A DNA stretch of 64,000 nt from JADJYF01 sp050186725 (lineage in GTDB: Bacteria; Pseudomonadota; Gammaproteobacteria; Ga0077536): the NCBI GenBank assembly GCA_050186725.1, contig JBFWYG010000010.1, positions 44,410-108,409 of the forward strand, written 5' to 3'. Shown piece by piece: positions 16,233 to 25,992 of the stretch; within the stretch, counting starts at the first letter, position 1; the number at the start of each line of letters is the position of its first letter. The notes beneath the pieces were generated by a model. The model saw only the letters and a list, made by a program, of their open reading frames with translations. It was not told the origin of the DNA and ran no database searches. Both the position numbers and the translations under genes were made by a program.

Positions 16233-17426
16233 TCAGGGCAGCACGTGATCGATGGTGATATCGACTTGCGCGCCGTCCGCCACGGCCATTTCGGCCGACT
16301 TGCCTTCGAGATCGCCCGCTTGCGCGTTCGCGCTGCCGCCCTGCGAGATGCGCGCCACGAGATAGAAGCGCGCGACATCGGCCAGTGAATGACCGGGCAC
16401 CATGGCCATGTTCTCATCGAGCGTGAGCTCGAGCGGCAGCTCGGCCACGGTGTGGCGCGACACCGCCAGCGGCATGGGTGGACCCTCGACGCCACGCGCG
16501 GCGACGAACAGCGCGTCCCCGGGCCGCGCGCGCGCCGCCAGTTCGGGCGAGAGCTTGATGCGCGCCGTGACCCGCACCTTGGAGGCCGGACGCGTGGCCG
16601 CGTCCGTGGCCGGCGTCAGGCTGCCGCCGGCATGGGCCACCAGGGTTTCTATTTCCTGGCGCAGACCCGGCACCTCGCCGGCCAGGCCGTGCGCCTCCTG
16701 CCAGGTCGCGAGCGCCGCGTCGCGCTGGCCGTCCTGCAGCTGGAACATACCCTTCATGACCAGCGCCGTCGGATGGCGCGGCGCCACCGCCAGCACCTGG
16801 GCGGTCAGCGCCAGCGCCTGCTTGCGCTGCTCGGCGTCGCCGGTGATGGCGAGGCTGTCGACCAGCACCAGCATGGCGTCGGGGTTGTTCGGCAGCACGC
16901 GGTTCAGTTCGCGCGCGGCGCGCTGCGCCTCGGCGAAGTGGCCGAGCTGCATTTCGGTGCGCGCCAGCAGTGACCAGGCCTCGGCGTCGTCCGGGTGGCT
17001 CGCGACGCGCTCGCGCACGCGCGCCACCAGGTACTCCACCGAGGTCTCGGGCTTGCGCCAGTCGCGGCCCGGCTGCTCGGCGGCGAAGCGGGCGACGTCC
17101 GGCGAGCCGAACTGCCAGTAGAGGCCGAGCGCGAACACCGGCGTGGCGAGGCACAGCATGACGAGCGCCGCGCGGCCGCGCGTACCGGCCGGGACGGCCG
17201 CGGGGGTGGGCAGCGCGGTGACCACCGCGCGCTCGAGTTCGGCGCGCAGCGCCGGCGCGACCGCCGGGTCGATGTCGCCGGCCGCGAGTTCCTGCTCGAA
17301 CTCGCGCAGGCGGCGCAGCTGGTCGTCCTCGCCGGCGGGACTGTCGTGGGCGACCCGCCTGAGCGGCCACAGCAGGCAGACGGCGGCGAGCGCCGCCAGC
17401 GCCGCGAGACTCACCCAGAAACTCAT
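16233..17426 (-). CDS. ccmI: Cytochrome c maturation protein CcmI
   Basis: 397 residues. The first membrane helix is at about 1-19 and the second near 90-110 (ALVMLCLATPVFALGLYWQF). TPR-like helices follow (DAEAWSLLARTEMQLG, NNPDAMLVLVDSLA), then a C-terminal domain with beta strands. In System I, CcmI binds the C-terminal helix of apocytochrome c and presents it to CcmFH. The ATG overlaps the ccmH stop by four bases. It is the last gene of the ccm operon. Confidence 0.9.
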   Translation of the reverse strand: MSFWVSLAALAALAAVCLLWPLRRVAHDSPAGEDDQLRRLREFEQELAAGDIDPAVAPALRAELERAVVTALPTPAAVPAGTRGRAALVMLCLATPVFALGLYWQFGSPDVARFAAEQPGRDWRKPETSVEYLVARVRERVASHPDDAEAWSLLARTEMQLGHFAEAQRAARELNRVLPNNPDAMLVLVDSLAITGDAEQRKQALALTAQVLAVAPRHPTALVMKGMFQLQDGQRDAALATWQEAHGLAGEVPGLRQEIETLVAHAGGSLTPATDAATRPASKVRVTARIKLSPELAARARPGDALFVAARGVEGPPMPLAVSRHTVAELPLELTLDENMAMVPGHSLADVARFYLVARISQGGSANAQAGDLEGKSAEMAVADGAQVDITIDHVLP

Positions 17427-17896
17427 TCCTGCGCCTCGCCGCGCGCCGCGAGGGCGTCCGCCAGTCGCTGGCGCTCGGCCGCGTCCAGCGGCGACGGGGC
17501 CGCCGCGCGCTGACGCGCGATGCGCACCACCACCACGCCGGCCAGCAGCAGCAGCGCGAAGGGGCCGATCCACAACACCCAGGTGGACTCCTTCAGCGGC
17601 GGGCGGTACAGCACGAAGTCACCGTAGCGCGCGACCAGGTAGTCGTGGATCTGCTGGTCGTCGCGGCCCTGTTCCAGGAGCTGCTTGACCTCGTCGCGCA
17701 GGTCCTGGGCGAGCTCGGCGTGGGAATCCTTCAAGGTCTGGTTCTGGCAGACCATGCAGCGCAGCTCTTCGAGCAGCTTGTCGTAGCGCGCCGCAAGCGC
17801 CGGATCGGCGAAGTCCGCGGGCGCGTCGGCGGCCGGCGCGCCGGCCGCGAGCGCCCAGCACAGCACCACCAGCGCCAGTGCGCGTGGACCACTCAT
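17423..17896 (-). CDS. ccmH: Cytochrome c maturation thioredoxin-like protein CcmH
   Basis: 157 residues. A signal peptide is followed by the conserved LRCMVCQNQ motif with redox cysteines C47 and C50, and a C-terminal membrane helix near 105-125. CcmH reduces the haem-binding cysteines of apocytochrome c and works with CcmF and CcmG. Its ATG overlaps the ccmG stop. Confidence 0.95.
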   Translation of the reverse strand: MSGPRALALVVLCWALAAGAPAADAPADFADPALAARYDKLLEELRCMVCQNQTLKDSHAELAQDLRDEVKQLLEQGRDDQQIHDYLVARYGDFVLYRPPLKESTWVLWIGPFALLLLAGVVVVRIARQRAAAPSPLDAAERQRLADALAARGEAQE

Positions 17897-18423
17897 GGCT
17901 GGCGTGGCGCGAGCTGGGCGAGCAGGGGCAGCAATTCGCGCGCCAGCACGTCGTTGGTCAGTGGTCCCACGTGCTTGAAGCGAATGGTGCCCGCGGCATC
18001 CACCAGGAAGGTCTCCGGCACGCCGTACACGCCGAGGTCCAGGCCCAGCCGGCCCTCGGGATCGAACAAGGTGAGCCGGTAGGGATCGCCGCGCTCGGTC
18101 AGCCACGCGCGGGCCGCGCCGAGTTCGTCGTGGTAGTTGAGCCCCACCAGGGTGACCCGGCCGGCGCGCTGGAGGTCGAGCAGCAGAGGATGCTCCTCGC
18201 GGCACTGCGCGCACCACGAAGCCCATACGTTCAACAGGTAGGGCTTGCCGAGCAGGTCGGCGCGCCTGAGCGCGGTGTCCGGCGTGGCCAGCGTGCCAAG
18301 CGCGAAGTCGGGCGCCGGCTTGCCGATCAGAGGTGACGGCACGAGGCGCGGATCGCGATGCAGGCCGACGTACAGGAAGCCGACCAATGCGGCGAACAGG
18401 ACCAGCGGCAGGGCGTAACGCAT
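17893..18423 (-). CDS. ccmG: Thiol:disulfide interchange protein CcmG (DsbE)
   Basis: 176 residues: one N-terminal membrane helix, then a thioredoxin fold with the active site WCAQC (C71, C74). The cis-proline GVYGVPETFLVD loop and the GLNYHDE strand are typical of CcmG/DsbE. It passes reducing power to CcmH in the periplasm. It starts six bases after ccmF ends. Confidence 0.95.
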   Translation of the reverse strand: MRYALPLVLFAALVGFLYVGLHRDPRLVPSPLIGKPAPDFALGTLATPDTALRRADLLGKPYLLNVWASWCAQCREEHPLLLDLQRAGRVTLVGLNYHDELGAARAWLTERGDPYRLTLFDPEGRLGLDLGVYGVPETFLVDAAGTIRFKHVGPLTNDVLARELLPLLAQLAPRQP

Positions 18424-18429
18424 GTCGGC

Positions 18430-20406
18430 TCAGCCCGTGACCGCGCCACCGGTGGCCGCGCGCGCGGCGCGGCGCGTCGCCAGGCGCCGGAAGCGCGGGT
18501 CGCACATCGCAACCACGCCGCCGGCGGCCATGAGCATCGCGCCCAGCCACAGCCAGCGCACGAAGGGCTTGACGCTGACCCGCACGCTCCAGGCCTTGTC
18601 GTCCAGCGGTTCGCCGAGCGAGACGTAGAGATCGCGCCGCAGCCCGGGCGCGATGCCGGCCTCGGTCATCGGCATGCCGCGCACACGGTAGTTGCGCTTC
18701 TCGGCGCTCAGCGTGGTGACGTGCTCGCCGTCGCGGGTGACCTCGAAGCGCGCCGCCGTGCCGTCGTAGTTCGGGCCCTCGATGGGCGTGGCGGCGGCGA
18801 AGGTGAACACGTAGTCGCCGGCCGTGACGCTGTCGCCGGGCGCTGCGCGCGCATGCACATCGACCGTGTCGAGGCTGACCAGGGTCACGCCGACGATGGT
18901 CACCGCGAAGCCGAGATGCGCGAGATGCTGGCCGAGGTAGGCGGCGGGCAGGCCCATGAACGCGGCCCACGGCGCGCTGCGCGCGCGACAGCGGCGCAGC
19001 ACGCCGCCGACGCTCGACGCCAGTACCCACAAGGCGAGCGCGAGGCCGAACACGGCGCGCGGCGAGCGCGCCTCGCTCAAGGTCGCGACCGCGGTGGCGA
19101 GCAGCACCAGGGTGCCGAGCAGCGGCAGGCGCAGGCCGCGGCACAGCTCGGCGAAGCGGTCCTGTTTCCAGCGCGCGTGCTGGCCGAGGCCGAGCAGCAC
19201 CACCAGCGGCGCCATCAGCGGCACGAACACGGCGTTGAAGTAGGGCGGCCCGACCGAGATCTTGCCGAGTCCGAGCGCGTCCAGCACCAGCGGGTAGAGC
19301 GTGCCGAGCAGCACGGTCGCGCAGCTCACGGTCAGCAGCACGCTGTTCGCGAGCAGGAAGGACTCGCGCGAGGTGAGCGCGTAGCTCGCGCCGCTCAGCA
19401 TGCTGGTGCCGCGCCAGGCGTAGAGCGCCAGCGCGCCGCCGATCACCAGCACCAGGAAGACCAGGATGAACACGCCGCGCGCCGGGTCGCTGGCGAAGGC
19501 GTGCACCGAGGTCAGCACGCCGGAGCGGACCAGGAAGGTGCCGAGCAGGCTGAGCCCGAAGGCGCCGATGGCGAGCAGCACCGTCCAGCTCTTGAAAACG
19601 TCGCGCTTCTCGGTCGCGGCGAGCGAATGAATGAGCGCCGTGCCGAGCAGCCAGGGCATGAAGGAGGCGTTCTCCACCGGGTCCCAGAACCACCAGCCGC
19701 CCCAGCCGAGCTCGTAGTAGGCCCACCAGCTGCCGAGCGCGATGCCGAGCGTCAGGAAGGTCCAGGCGAGCAGCGTCCAGGGCCGCGCCCAGCGCGCCCA
19801 GGCGCTATCGAGATGGCCGCCGATGAGTCCCGCGATGGCGAAGGCGAAGGCGACCGAGAAGCCGACGTAGCCGGTGTAGAGCATCGGCGGATGGACCACC
19901 AGGCCGAAGTCCTGCAAGAGCGGGTTCAGGTCCGCGCCGTCGGTGGGCGGCGGGAGCTGGCGCAGGAAGGGATTGGAGGTGGCCAGCATGAACAGCAGGA
20001 AGCCGACGCTGATGCCGCCCATCACCGAAAGCACCCGCGCGCTGAAGGCGAGCGGCAGGCCGCGGCTGCCGAAGCTGACCGCGCAGGACCAGGCGCACAA
20101 GAGCAGCACCCACAGGAGCAGCGAGCCCTCGTGCGCGCCCCACAGCGCGGAGATGCGATAGGCGAGCGGCAGCGCGGAGTTGGAATTCTGCGCCACGTAG
20201 GCGAGCGAGAAATCATTGTCGATGAAGGCGTGGGCCAGCGCCGCGAAGGCCAGCGCCACGAACAGGAACTGGGCGCGCGCCGCGGGCCGCGCGAGCGACA
20301 TCCACAGTACGTTGCCGCGCTGCGCGCCGAGCAGCGGCACCAGGGTCAGCAGCACGCCGATGGCGAGCGCCATGGCCAGCGCGAAATGCCCGAGTTCGGC
20401 AATCAT
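18430..20406 (-). CDS. ccmF: Haem lyase subunit CcmF
   Basis: 658 residues and many membrane helices, the normal CcmF size. The tryptophan-rich WWD motif GWGGWWFWDPVENASFMPWL that holds haem is present. Together with CcmH and CcmI it attaches haem to apocytochrome c. The ATG overlaps the ccmE stop by four bases. A long open frame on the opposite strand here is an artefact of high GC. Confidence 0.96.
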   Translation of the reverse strand: MIAELGHFALAMALAIGVLLTLVPLLGAQRGNVLWMSLARPAARAQFLFVALAFAALAHAFIDNDFSLAYVAQNSNSALPLAYRISALWGAHEGSLLLWVLLLCAWSCAVSFGSRGLPLAFSARVLSVMGGISVGFLLFMLATSNPFLRQLPPPTDGADLNPLLQDFGLVVHPPMLYTGYVGFSVAFAFAIAGLIGGHLDSAWARWARPWTLLAWTFLTLGIALGSWWAYYELGWGGWWFWDPVENASFMPWLLGTALIHSLAATEKRDVFKSWTVLLAIGAFGLSLLGTFLVRSGVLTSVHAFASDPARGVFILVFLVLVIGGALALYAWRGTSMLSGASYALTSRESFLLANSVLLTVSCATVLLGTLYPLVLDALGLGKISVGPPYFNAVFVPLMAPLVVLLGLGQHARWKQDRFAELCRGLRLPLLGTLVLLATAVATLSEARSPRAVFGLALALWVLASSVGGVLRRCRARSAPWAAFMGLPAAYLGQHLAHLGFAVTIVGVTLVSLDTVDVHARAAPGDSVTAGDYVFTFAAATPIEGPNYDGTAARFEVTRDGEHVTTLSAEKRNYRVRGMPMTEAGIAPGLRRDLYVSLGEPLDDKAWSVRVSVKPFVRWLWLGAMLMAAGGVVAMCDPRFRRLATRRAARAATGGAVTG

Positions 20407-20846
20407 GGCTTCACCCCCGCCTGCGCCTTGCCGTCCTTCAGCGCCTGCGCGACCTCGGGTGGCATGTAGTTCTCGTCGTGCTTGGCGAGCACTTCGCTCG
20501 CCACGAACACGCCGTCCTGGTCGAGCTGACCGATGGCGACGATGCCCTGACCCTCGCGAAACAGGTCGGGCAGGATGCCCTTGTAGGTGACCGTGCGCTG
20601 CTGCGCGAAATCGGTGACGGCGAAACGCACGGTGAGACCCTGCGGGTCGCGCTGCACGCTATCCTTGACCACCATGCCGCCCAGGCGGAACGCACGGTTG
20701 TCGGGCGCCTCGCCCCGCGCCACCTCGCTCGGGCTGTAGAAATACATCAGGTTCTGGTTGAAGGCGGCCAGGATCAGGGCCACGGCCACGCCGATGCCCA
20801 GCACCCCGAGTCCGATCACCAGCATGCGCTTACGCCTGGGCGTCAT
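20403..20846 (-). CDS. ccmE: Haem chaperone CcmE
   Basis: 147 residues. One membrane helix (about 9-28), then the OB-fold domain with the haem-binding motif AKHDENYMPPEV, where H123 binds haem covalently and Y127 is an axial ligand in the family. I use ATG 20846 (MTPRRKR, as in relatives) rather than the ATG one codon upstream, because its GGAA spacing is better. The start lies inside the end of ccmD. Confidence 0.93.
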   Translation of the reverse strand: MTPRRKRMLVIGLGVLGIGVAVALILAAFNQNLMYFYSPSEVARGEAPDNRAFRLGGMVVKDSVQRDPQGLTVRFAVTDFAQQRTVTYKGILPDLFREGQGIVAIGQLDQDGVFVASEVLAKHDENYMPPEVAQALKDGKAQAGVKP

Positions 20847-21012
20847 CATTCGTTCCGAGTTCACGGCGTCGCGCCAGCGCCGCCAGCGCCGCACGCTCCG
20901 CGCGGCGCGGCAGCAGCACGTTCAGCGCCAGCACCACCAGCGCGAGGCCGTAGGAGGTCCACACGTAGACCGCGTAGCCGCCCATGTGCAGGAAGGCATC
21001 GAGTCCGCTCAC
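20830..21012 (-). CDS. ccmD: Haem exporter accessory protein CcmD
   Basis: 60 residues with a single membrane helix and the usual FLHMGGYAVYVW motif, followed by a basic tail. CcmD helps release holo-CcmE from the CcmABC complex. GTG start three bases after the ccmC stop; its end overlaps the ccmE start by 17 bases. Confidence 0.92.
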   Translation of the reverse strand: MSGLDAFLHMGGYAVYVWTSYGLALVVLALNVLLPRRAERAALAALARRRELGTNDDAQA

Positions 21013-21015
21013 GGC

Positions 21016-21762
21016 TCAGGCTCGCGTCGACAGGTCGAGTTCCCGCACCCAGGCGGCGTTGCGGTCGTACTCGAGGATCTGGGCGCGTACGCGCACCAGG
21101 AGGTTCCAGAAGAAGTAGCACTGGAAGGCCGCGATCATCACCAGGAGCGGGATCAGCATGTCGATGTGGATGGACGGCTTGTCGAACTTGGTCACCGTCG
21201 CGCCCTGGTGCAGCGTGCTCCACCATTCCACCGAGAAGTGGATGATCGGGATGTTGACCACGCCGATCAGCGACAGCACCGCGCCGGCGCGCGCCGCCGC
21301 GCGGCGGTCGTCGAAGGCGCCGTGCAGGGCCATCACGCCGAGGTAGAGGAACAGGAGGATCAGTTCCGAGGTGAGCCGCGCGTCCCATACCCACCAGGTG
21401 CCCCACATGGGCTTGCCCCACAGCGAGCCGGTGACGAGCGCGAGGAAGGTGAAGGAGGCGCCGAGCGGCGCGCAGGCGCGGGCGACGATTTCCGCCAGCT
21501 TGAGCTTCCATATCAGCGCCGCGCCGCCGGCCGCGGCCATGCTCACGTAGACGAACATCGACATCCAGGCCGAAGGCACGTGCACGTACATGATGCGGAA
21601 GCTCTCGCCCTGCTGGTAATCGGCCGGCGCGAACAGCAGCCCGCTGACCAGGCCCCAGGCGAACAGCGCCAGGGTCAGGCCCGCCAGCCAGGGCGTGAGC
21701 GCGCGGCTCAGGCGGTAGGCGTGCATCAGCGACGCGTACTTGTGCAGGAAGGCGAAATTCAA
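21016..21762 (-). CDS. ccmC: Haem transporter subunit CcmC
   Basis: 248 residues and six membrane helices, with the WWD motif GTWWVWDARLTSELILLFLY and conserved histidines (MYVHVP, IHFSVEWW). It loads haem on CcmE. The best start is a TTG at 21762: GAGG stands five bases ahead and the resulting start (NFAFLHKYAS) matches other CcmC proteins, whereas the next ATG is 15 codons too late. Confidence 0.92.
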   Translation of the reverse strand: MNFAFLHKYASLMHAYRLSRALTPWLAGLTLALFAWGLVSGLLFAPADYQQGESFRIMYVHVPSAWMSMFVYVSMAAAGGAALIWKLKLAEIVARACAPLGASFTFLALVTGSLWGKPMWGTWWVWDARLTSELILLFLYLGVMALHGAFDDRRAAARAGAVLSLIGVVNIPIIHFSVEWWSTLHQGATVTKFDKPSIHIDMLIPLLVMIAAFQCYFFWNLLVRVRAQILEYDRNAAWVRELDLSTRA

Positions 21763-21803
21763 AGGGACCTCGGAGCGCGTGGCGGCGGCTCGATAAGTTG
21801 GCG

Positions 21804-22475
21804 TCAACTCATGCGGATGCGCAGCGCCGCGGCCGTGGCCCAGGGCGCCAGCGTCACCGCCAGCACTACGAGGCCAGCGAGGAAATAGATCTCGCCCGTG
21901 ACCGGCAGTCCGAGGGCCGCGTTGGCGGTGGCCGACGCACCAAAAATCAGCACCGGAATGTACAACGGCAGGATCAACATTGCCAGGAGCAGGCCGCCGC
22001 CGCGCAGACCCACGGTGAGCGCGCTGATGGCGCTGCCGACCAGGCTCATGACCACGCTGCCCAGGGCGAGCGTCGCGAGCAGCACACCGAGCACCGCGGC
22101 GGGGACGTCGAGCGCGAGCCCGGCCGGCACCGCCAGCGCCAGCACCGGCAGGCCGGACAGCAGCCAGTGGGCGAGCGCCTTGGCGAAGCCGAGCACGGCG
22201 AGCGGCGCGCCGCCCGTCACCAGCACCTCGAGCGTGCCGTCGGCGTAGTCGGCGCGAAACAGGGATTCCAGCGACAGGGCCGCGGCGAGCAGCGCGGCGA
22301 CCCACACCGCGCCGGCCGCGACCCGCGACAGGAGCGCGCTGTCGGTGCCGAGCGCGAAAGGGAACATCAGGATCACCAGGGCGAAGAACAACAGCGGATG
22401 CAGGGCCTCGGCCTGGTTGCGCGCGGCGCGCAGGAGTTCGCGGCGCAGGACCGCCGCGACCACGCCAGCGCTCAC
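21804..22475 (-). CDS. ccmB: Haem exporter permease CcmB
   Basis: 223 residues with six predicted membrane helices and the typical RRELLRAARNQAEALHPLLF start. It is the permease partner of CcmA. The GTG start overlaps the ccmA stop (GTGA). Confidence 0.93.
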   Translation of the reverse strand: MSAGVVAAVLRRELLRAARNQAEALHPLLFFALVILMFPFALGTDSALLSRVAAGAVWVAALLAAALSLESLFRADYADGTLEVLVTGGAPLAVLGFAKALAHWLLSGLPVLALAVPAGLALDVPAAVLGVLLATLALGSVVMSLVGSAISALTVGLRGGGLLLAMLILPLYIPVLIFGASATANAALGLPVTGEIYFLAGLVVLAVTLAPWATAAALRIRMS

Positions 22476-23098
22476 GCCGCGCGCTCCAGCGGCACGACCG
22501 TCACCGCGTGGCGGGACGCGAAGCCCTGGTGGGTCGCGATGAGCACTGTGCCGCCGGCCTCGACCTGCGCGTCGATCAGGCCCTCGACCAGCGCCCGGCT
22601 GGCGTGATCGAGCGCGGTGAACGGCTCGTCCAGCATCCACAACCGGGTCTCGAACAGCGCCAGCCGGGCGAGCGTCACCCGTTGGCGCTGGCCGGCGGAC
22701 AGGTAGCGCACCGGGCGCTCGGCGAACTCCGCGGCGTTCAGCGCGCGCAGCGCGGCGGCCACGCCCAAGCGCCGAGGCGCGGCGGCGAGCGCGGCGATGA
22801 AGTCGAGGTTCTCGAGTGGCGTGAGCTCGGCGTTCAGGCCGCCGTGGTGGCCGATGTAGGTGAGGCTCGCGCGAAACGTCGGCAGGGTGGCCAGCGCCTG
22901 CCCCTGCCACAGGATCTCGCCGGCGTCCGGGGTCACCAGGCCGACCAGGGTCTTCATCAGCGTGGTCTTGCCACAGCCGTTCGCGCCCTGCAGCTGCACG
23001 ATGCTGCGCGCCGGCGCTGAGAAGCTGAGCCCATCGAACAACAGCCGCGGGCCGCGCTCCAGGCGCAGGCCGCGGACCTCGAGACCGCTGTCGGGCAT
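22472..23098 (-). CDS. ccmA: Haem exporter ATPase CcmA
   Basis: 208 residues. Walker A is GANGCGKTT (38-46), the signature is YLSAGQRQR (132-140) and Walker B is LWMLDEP (153-159). ATG 23098 gives the usual CcmA length; earlier in-frame codons add an unlike, proline-rich leader. It is the first ccm gene, 56 bases after a conserved hypothetical gene on the same strand. Confidence 0.94.
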   Translation of the reverse strand: MPDSGLEVRGLRLERGPRLLFDGLSFSAPARSIVQLQGANGCGKTTLMKTLVGLVTPDAGEILWQGQALATLPTFRASLTYIGHHGGLNAELTPLENLDFIAALAAAPRRLGVAAALRALNAAEFAERPVRYLSAGQRQRVTLARLALFETRLWMLDEPFTALDHASRALVEGLIDAQVEAGGTVLIATHQGFASRHAVTVVPLERAA

Positions 23099-23154
23099 GG
23101 GTGAGGACGCCGGGGTCGCGGGCGATGCGGGGCGCCGCGCGCGCGGCGCCGCGG

Positions 23155-23556
23155 TCACTTGAGGATGAACTTTCCTCCCGATCGACCGCCGGGCAGGCCG
23201 CCCAGGTCGCCGGGGCCGCCCTGGCCCGGCACGACGATGCGCGAGGCCTCCTCGCGGGCCATTTCCCGCGCGCGCTCGTTCAGCCTTTCGATCGCGCCCT
23301 TGATGCCCTCGGGGAACTGCGCGCAGGCCTCGGCCAGGCTCGGGCCTTCGAGCGGGAACTGCACCGGGATGGGCCCCATCTGCGTCATCAGCGTGGTGTC
23401 GCCGATGAAGCGCTGCGCACGGGACGGGTCGTCGCTGCCGTCGGTGCGTATCGGGATCAGGCGGCGAATGGTGGCCGCGTGCAGATCAGTGATCGCCTCT
23501 TCGCGGTAGAGGTTGTCGACGTCGACGGTGAAGGAATCTGCGCTGCTGCCAGCCAT
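23155..23556 (-). CDS. Conserved hypothetical protein upstream of the ccm operon
   Basis: 133 residues, soluble and without motifs I can name. The N-terminal SFTVDVDNLYREEAITDLHA and a central MTQMGPIPVQF strand look like a compact globular domain; the C-terminal tail is glycine-rich. It starts at ATG 23556 after GGGAG and is co-directional with ccmA, so it may share the ccm promoter. Its base composition matches its neighbours. Confidence 0.7.
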   Translation of the reverse strand: MAGSSADSFTVDVDNLYREEAITDLHAATIRRLIPIRTDGSDDPSRAQRFIGDTTLMTQMGPIPVQFPLEGPSLAEACAQFPEGIKGAIERLNERAREMAREEASRIVVPGQGGPGDLGGLPGGRSGGKFILK

Positions 23557-23619
23557 GTCGGTGCTCCCGTTCGCTCGGTGGCGCGATGGTAGCAGAATCG
23601 TGATGCAGCGCGGGTTTAA

Positions 23620-23636
23620 AGCCGGCCGCGCCGGCT
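23620..23636. repeat. REP-like palindrome in the divergent spacer
   Basis: Perfect seven-base arms AGCCGGC and GCCGGCT around CGC. On the minus strand the flanks (TCGGAGCC before, GGCTTTAAACCCGC after) resemble REP heads and tails, though it is not the same family as the cluster near 15,200. It lies between the ccm operon and the polysaccharide locus. Confidence 0.5.
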
Positions 23637-23691
23637 CCGATATACAGACCGACGGTGTAAGCTAATCGCACCCACGAGAATCCGAAACCTT

Positions 23692-24698
23692 ATGAAGATC
23701 CTGGTCACGGGCGCCGCTGGCTTCATCGGCTCGCGCCTCTGCGAACAGCTCCTGGCACGCGGCGACGAAGTGGTCGGCGTCGACAACCTGAACGACTACT
23801 ACGAGGTCTCGCTCAAGTACGCGCGCCTCGCGCGGCTCGAGCCGGCGCCGAATTTCCGCTTCCACAAGCTGGACATCGCCGACCGTGCCGCCATGCCCGC
23901 GCTGTTCGCCGCCGAACGGCCGCAGCGGGTGGTGCACCTCGCCGCCCAGGCCGGCGTGCGCTACTCGCTGGAGAACCCCCACGCCTACATCGACGCGAAC
24001 ATCGTCGGCACGACCAACATCCTGGAAGGCTGCCGCCACAACGGCGTGGAGCACCTGGTGTACGCCTCGTCGAGCTCGGTGTACGGCGCCAATACCCGCA
24101 TGCCCTTCTCGGTGCACGACAACGTCGACCACCCCGTGTCGCTCTACGCCGCCACCAAGAAAGCCAACGAGCTCATGGCCCACACCTACAGCCACCTGTT
24201 CGGCCTGCCGGCCACCGGGCTGCGCTTCTTCACCGTGTACGGTCCCTGGGGCCGGCCGGACATGTCGCTCTTCATGTTCACCCGCAAGATCCTGCGCGGC
24301 GAGCCGATAGACGTCTTCAACTACGGTAACCACCGGCGCGACTTCACCTACATCGACGACATCGTCGGCGGGGTGGTGGGCTGCCTGGATACCATCGCGA
24401 CGCCGAACCCCGCGTGGCTGAGCGATGCGCCGGACCCCGGCACGTCCCGCGCGCCGCACCGGTTGTACAACATAGGCAACAACTCGCCGGTGGAACTGAT
24501 GGACTTCATCGCCACCCTGGAGGAGTGCCTGGGCGTGGAAGCGAAGAAGAACATGCTGCCCCTGCAGCCCGGCGATGTGCCCGATACCTATGCCGATGTC
24601 ACCGCGCTGGTGGAAGACATCGGCTATCGTCCCGGCACGCCCATCAAGCAGGGCATCGCCAATTTCGTGAGCTGGTTTAAGGAGTACTACAAGGTCCC

Positions 24699-24702
<4 letters not shown>
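23692..24702 (+). CDS. UDP-glucuronate 4-epimerase family protein
   Basis: 336 residues, an extended SDR enzyme. The NAD-binding TGAAGFIGS is at 6-14 and the catalytic Tyr152 and Lys156 are in YAATK. The ASSSSVYG strand and RFFTVYGPWGRPDM are typical of bacterial UDP-glucuronate 4-epimerases (CapI/LspL type), which make UDP-galacturonate. Ugd, 1.3 kb downstream, would supply the substrate. It opens the polysaccharide locus and overlaps the next gene by four bases. Confidence 0.9.
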
Positions 24703-25988
<1,286 letters not shown>

Positions 25989-25992
25989 ATCC

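Noticed and set aside
18358..20469. Long plus-strand open frame of about 700 codons opposite ccmF
   Set aside because: Composition is dominated by Arg, Gln, His and Glu without any domain, as expected for the antisense of a GC-rich membrane protein gene. ccmF itself is certain.
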